Source: Cryptomeria japonica (lineage: Eukaryota; Streptophyta; Pinopsida; Cupressales; Cupressaceae). From it: a stretch of DNA of 64,000 nt. Positions 60,480-64,000 of the stretch are shown here, piece by piece (position 1 is the first letter of the stretch; every line of letters begins with the position of its first letter). The DNA is taken from contig NC_081414.1 in NCBI RefSeq assembly GCF_030272615.1, positions 761,015,148-761,079,147 of the forward strand, in the 5' to 3' direction. The notes under the pieces are model-generated. The model saw only the letters and a program-made list of their open reading frames with translations, did no database searches and was not told the DNA's origin. Both the position numbers and the translations under genes were made by a program.

Positions 60480-61240
60480 GGGAACATTCACTAGTACATT
60501 TGGAGCAGTTTTCCAACAACTATTCATCGGAACTCAGACAACCAAACGTCGGAATTCTGACGTATTTGTTCATCGCTATTTTTTTGTCAGTGATTCCGAT
60601 GACGGGATTCACATTGAAATTCAGACGACACCACATCAGAAATTTCTATGCACCCGCGACATGTTTTTTTGATGAGAAGACGTCGAAATTCCAACCTCAT
60701 TGTATCCTTTATCATCGTAACCTTTGCCGATGACCCTTTAACATCATAACCTTTGCCGATGCATTTTAATTTTGCCAGTTTCCATTGGGATAAGTCTTAC
60801 CGATAGCCCCATCGACTATTGACAAGACATGATTTCTCCATTGCTGCTAGTGTGTGTTCTACCGATAGACCATCTTCAAGGAGAGGTCGGAAATTTTACG
60901 ATTACGACGACAGACGAGGCTGCATCCTATGAAGTTTTGGTTGTCGCAGGTATGGCAACATTGTCGGTTGTCTTGTGGTGTTCATTGGAATTCCGACCTT
61001 CCCCAACATTTAAAAAAAAAAAATCTCAATTGCTTTTGTCTACACCAATGACCCTTTATCGTCGTAACCTTTGCCGACGCATTTTAATTTTTGCCAGTGT
61101 CCATCGGGATAAGTCATACCGATAGCCTCATCAGCTATCAACAAGACAAGATTCCTCCATTGCCACTAGTGTGTGTTTTGTCGATGGACTTAAATGGTGT
61201 ATGCTATCCCAATCACATGCTTCTACTTGTCGGTGTTACC
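60480..61240. mobile_element. CACTA-like subterminal repeat region
   Basis: Short motifs of the type GTCGGAATTC, ATTCCGACC, CCGATGAC and TTGCCGATG recur in both orientations, as in subterminal regions of plant CACTA (En/Spm) transposons. A ~150-bp segment (AACCTTTGCCGA to CTAGTGTGTGTT) at about 60,717-60,863 is repeated at about 61,065-61,186. No CACTA terminal inverted repeat or transposase was found, so the class is tentative. Confidence 0.4.
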
Positions 61241-62487
61241 ATCGGGTTGACTTTCACTGATTACAAAGGATTAATATTAGCAACATTAATATCAGTGAGC
61301 TTACAAAGGATTAAGCACAATAGGTACTTCATTATCAGGAAGATACAGATGAAATCGCTACAAGAATGCATGAGAAGACTTATCATAATGAATCATAATA
61401 GTAAATGCCAAAAATGTCTTGCAGCTAGTACATAAAGCATTCATAAATAGTCATACAGATAGTCATATTGTTGTTTAAAAATACAATCAAAGGAGGATAT
61501 TATAAAGATAGAGACCTATAACTTGGTATGTAGTCATGGATAATAGTGTAGGGTTAGGTATAGTCCTAGACCTTGTTTAAAGGGCAACACGTGATAGTGC
61601 GCATGCCTAAGGAAAACTCTACAAAATAGTGAGCAAGACTATCAAGAATAGTATTTCAATCTTAGGCATACATAGCTCAAGGAGATAATGATTAACAAAG
61701 AAAACACTTACATAGATATATCTAGTCATAAAAGATAATCATCTGAGTTGGAGACATGATAATATTGTAGAACACAAAGTAGACAGTGTCATCATAAGGT
61801 GTACACTCCATTTCAAGGGCCCAAACTTAAGGGCAATACAAGGAGATTCCATCAATGTCAATTGTAGTCCATAAAAGCCTTGTCGTAAAGCAAATCAAAG
61901 ACAAAGTACAGTCATAGAGAGATAAGAAGATCAAGTCTATAAAAGAAAAAAAAGAACTCAAAGGCATTCAAAGATGTAATAGTCATAAGGCATGCACAGA
62001 GGCTCAGTACAATGGTGATACAGTGTTGTAGACCAGTAATGAGGAGTGAAGAATAAGGATTGTAATAGAAATCAGGTTCTAAATACAGAGGCACATGATA
62101 GTAAGTTTGAGATTAGACAATGCAACATGGAGATATGATCACCTTCTATGAGAAATGAAAGTGCAGTCATGATAGTATTTTTTAGTAGATTGGACTACCA
62201 TAAACATGTACATGGAAATGACTAAAGGGTGGTAGTTTCAGTGAAGTGAACTTCAAGTTAGAATGCAAGTTCTTAGTATCATTTTCATCAGTTCAGGCAT
62301 TAATTTTTAGAGAAAATGTGAATTTCTAAATTCATCATCAGTTTGAGGCCTGAAAAGGTGGAGTTTTAAGGATAATTTCATTACTTATACATCAGTTAGA
62401 AGCCCCTCATAGGTCATACATGAGACAAGATGACTTTTAGATAATTTAACAGCTAAGTTACCGATTCGGGTACACATACGGATATAG
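61241..62487. other. No recognisable gene
   Basis: AT-rich sequence; short frames show no motif. Possibly the body of an old element. Confidence 0.4.
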
Positions 62488-62547
62488 AATTGGGTACGGA
62501 TTCACAGAATCAGATACTGATTCACAAAATCGAGTACGGATTCACGA
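62488..62547. repeat. 20-bp tandem repeat, three copies
   Basis: Units at 62488, 62508 and 62528 follow AATYRGGTACGGATTCACAR with few changes. A looser related stretch (GATTCGGGTACACATACGGA) lies just before. Confidence 0.85.
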
Positions 62548-63000
62548 AATCGGCAAAAAAATAAATCCTTGGGTATAGGTACAGGTACCTTCGTACGCAC
62601 ACACATATATATATGACATAAAATCTACTCCAATGATATAAAAGCAGTTGAGAGAAAATGTAATCTTGAATTTATTTAGTTCATGACAGACTGAAATGAA
62701 ATCAAAGTAAACACTCATACAGTGAATTGCATAGATGCAGAAACTGATTTGATTAATGATGCTCAATTAGGTCTTGAAACCCTCAGAAAAATATTGACAA
62801 TACCAGATCTAGTCATCAAGATAGTAGGACGACAAAATCTAGTGATAAATAGTGCCACTATAACTATTGAAAGATCACAGAGCTGATTACTAATCAATAT
62901 GATAACCAGTTGACCAATAAGAAATCACTAATAGTAGTTTCACATCCTTATGATAGTATGAATAAATCAACAAAAATAGAAATAAAGATCATATTGCACC

Positions 63001-63366
63001 AATGATGCCAACGAGATTGAGAAAATTGAAAGGCTACTTGCAAAGCATGATAAATTTGATGCAGCATTACAAAAAGAATATGATGACTATAAAGATGTAA
63101 TCCAACATGGTATTCCTATGTTAGTTGACTAGAAAGGTGAAATTAAGGATAAGGATAAATGGATTGTTGAATGCCAGAGTCTCCTTAGTGTTGCCCTTGA
63201 TGTTGTCCGGACAGATGGAATAGAGTTAAAGGAAACCCCTACACAGATGGAGCGGTTTGTCACATTGGAGATTGTGGTTAGGGACGCGATTTATGATGCG
63301 GATACCTATAAGTCAGAAAAGTATTTGGAGCATATTAAGAACTGTGGCGAAGTGCTTGGCAATTAG
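63001..63366 (+). pseudogene. Unidentified ORF fragment, probably element-encoded
   Basis: One frame of 122 codons, with a single internal TAG at 63,127-63,129, ends in TAG. It is charged and helical-looking (IEKIERLLAKHDKFDAAL, then RFVTLEIVVRDAIYDADTY). It is followed within ~200 bp by LTR-like promoter sequence. I do not recognise the family. A last exon of a host gene cannot be excluded. Confidence 0.35.
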
Positions 63367-63399
63367 CTCTTGTTCTGAATGTTTCAAATTGTTGTCTTT

Positions 63400-64000
63400 T
63401 AAAGTCTTATTTAATATGTTTGTTATGTTGGTAGTTGTGTTTAGGTCAGTTAGTTGTTGTTTTTTAGTTAAGATATTACTTAGTGTAATTCTAAATGAAG
63501 GGGTATGCCCTTTCATTTTGAAACTAAATCCTCACCTCTATATATAGAGGATCTTTTGATGAAATGAGAGATAGATTCGGAGATGCAATTATCTACAATA
63601 CTCTTGGGGTTTATTTTCTGGAAATGCCAAACTGGTGAAAAGACATTGTGCTATATGTAATCAGTTGATTATCTTATGTTTATTTCAATACAAAGATCAA
63701 GTGTTTTTCATCTCTGAGGGTATTTATTTTTTTGATTGTTTGATTATTTCCCTGTGATAAATCTGTTCAATTGGATTATTTCAATGTGCTATCCTATGTT
63801 ATTATAGTTTGGGTTAAGTTTCAGTTTGATTATTAGTTTGAAGGATTGGATGTCAAGCTTCATTCTGTCTTATTGGTCTTTCAAAGAAAAGTTAAATTCA
63901 GTAAGACTAGCTGCAACATTATGTCAGGGGTGAATGTACTGGTCTACTATTATTTGAAGATAATTTAATCAAGTGTTTTTCAGAGTAATCTCAATTAAGA
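63400..64000 (+). repeat. LTR-like sequence with palindromic TATA box, cut by window end
   Basis: T/G-rich sequence leads to CCTCTATATATAGAGG at 63,535-63,550, then an R/U5-like stretch. This resembles plant LTR promoters, but neither the LTR start nor a PPT is clear. Confidence 0.35.

Noticed and set aside
60427-61435. Plus-strand ORFs of 77-114 codons as host exons
   Set aside because: They overlap one another, follow the CACTA-like repeats, and show no domain or consistent splice sites.

Overview
The window looks like intergenic DNA from a large, repeat-rich seed-plant nuclear genome, probably a gymnosperm. The grounds are one widely spaced plant gene with kilobase introns, nested Ty3/gypsy and Ty1/copia relics, solo LTRs with target-site duplications (TSDs), plant mobile domain (PMD) transposon remains and long microsatellites. 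The species itself is inference. No bacterial operon, tRNA, rRNA or CRISPR locus is visible.

Layout. 1-1 kb: decayed transposon protein and a GGTGGA minisatellite. 1.2-5.0 kb: an unusual array of short direct and inverted modules built around CTTAAGGGG and CCTAAGG/CCTTAGG, including two fold-backs with ~69-bp arms. 5-8 kb: GGGATCCC palindromes and a ~37-bp tandem repeat. 8.0-9.9 kb: a large inverted-repeat (fold-back) element with a GA/TC-rich core. 11.8-12.3 kb: copia pol relic. 13.7-14.5 kb: a ~208-bp tandem repeat and a perfect 33-bp hairpin. 15.8-20.0 kb (minus strand): the only credible host gene, a three-exon, 368-residue protein with three CCCH zinc fingers.

22.5-29.5 kb: gag debris, then a copia-type non-autonomous element (tRNA-iMet-type PBS, gag with three damaged zinc knuckles, a ~1000-codon second ORF of unknown function, polypurine tract, 1142-bp 3' LTR). 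30.0-33.4 kb and 57.2-58.8 kb (minus strand): two copies of a decayed PMD plus coiled-coil transposon. 34.2-46 kb: an LTR remnant broken by a solo LTR (34,894-36,276, TSD ACCTC) and by a structurally complete LTR element (36,519-44,268, TSD GGAGG) that encodes only a 1139-residue Gag-like protein. 46.9-55.5 kb: a decayed gypsy gag-pol split by a solo LTR (TSD GTCTT) that is itself split by an inverted solo LTR (TSD ATTAG). 60.5-61.2 kb: CACTA-like subterminal repeats. 63.0-64.0 kb: another element fragment with an LTR-like promoter.

The insertion order can be read from the interrupted copies. Stop codons inside the decayed transposon frames are mostly TAG and TGA with few TAA, as expected if methylated cytosines in CAG and CGA have decayed. 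The best candidates for something new are the 1.2-5.0 kb palindromic array, the unknown ORF2 of the 23.5-29.5 kb element, and the Gag-only element, with its altered protease motif and a GC-rich dyad module occurring four times. All identities come from reading motifs; no database search was possible.
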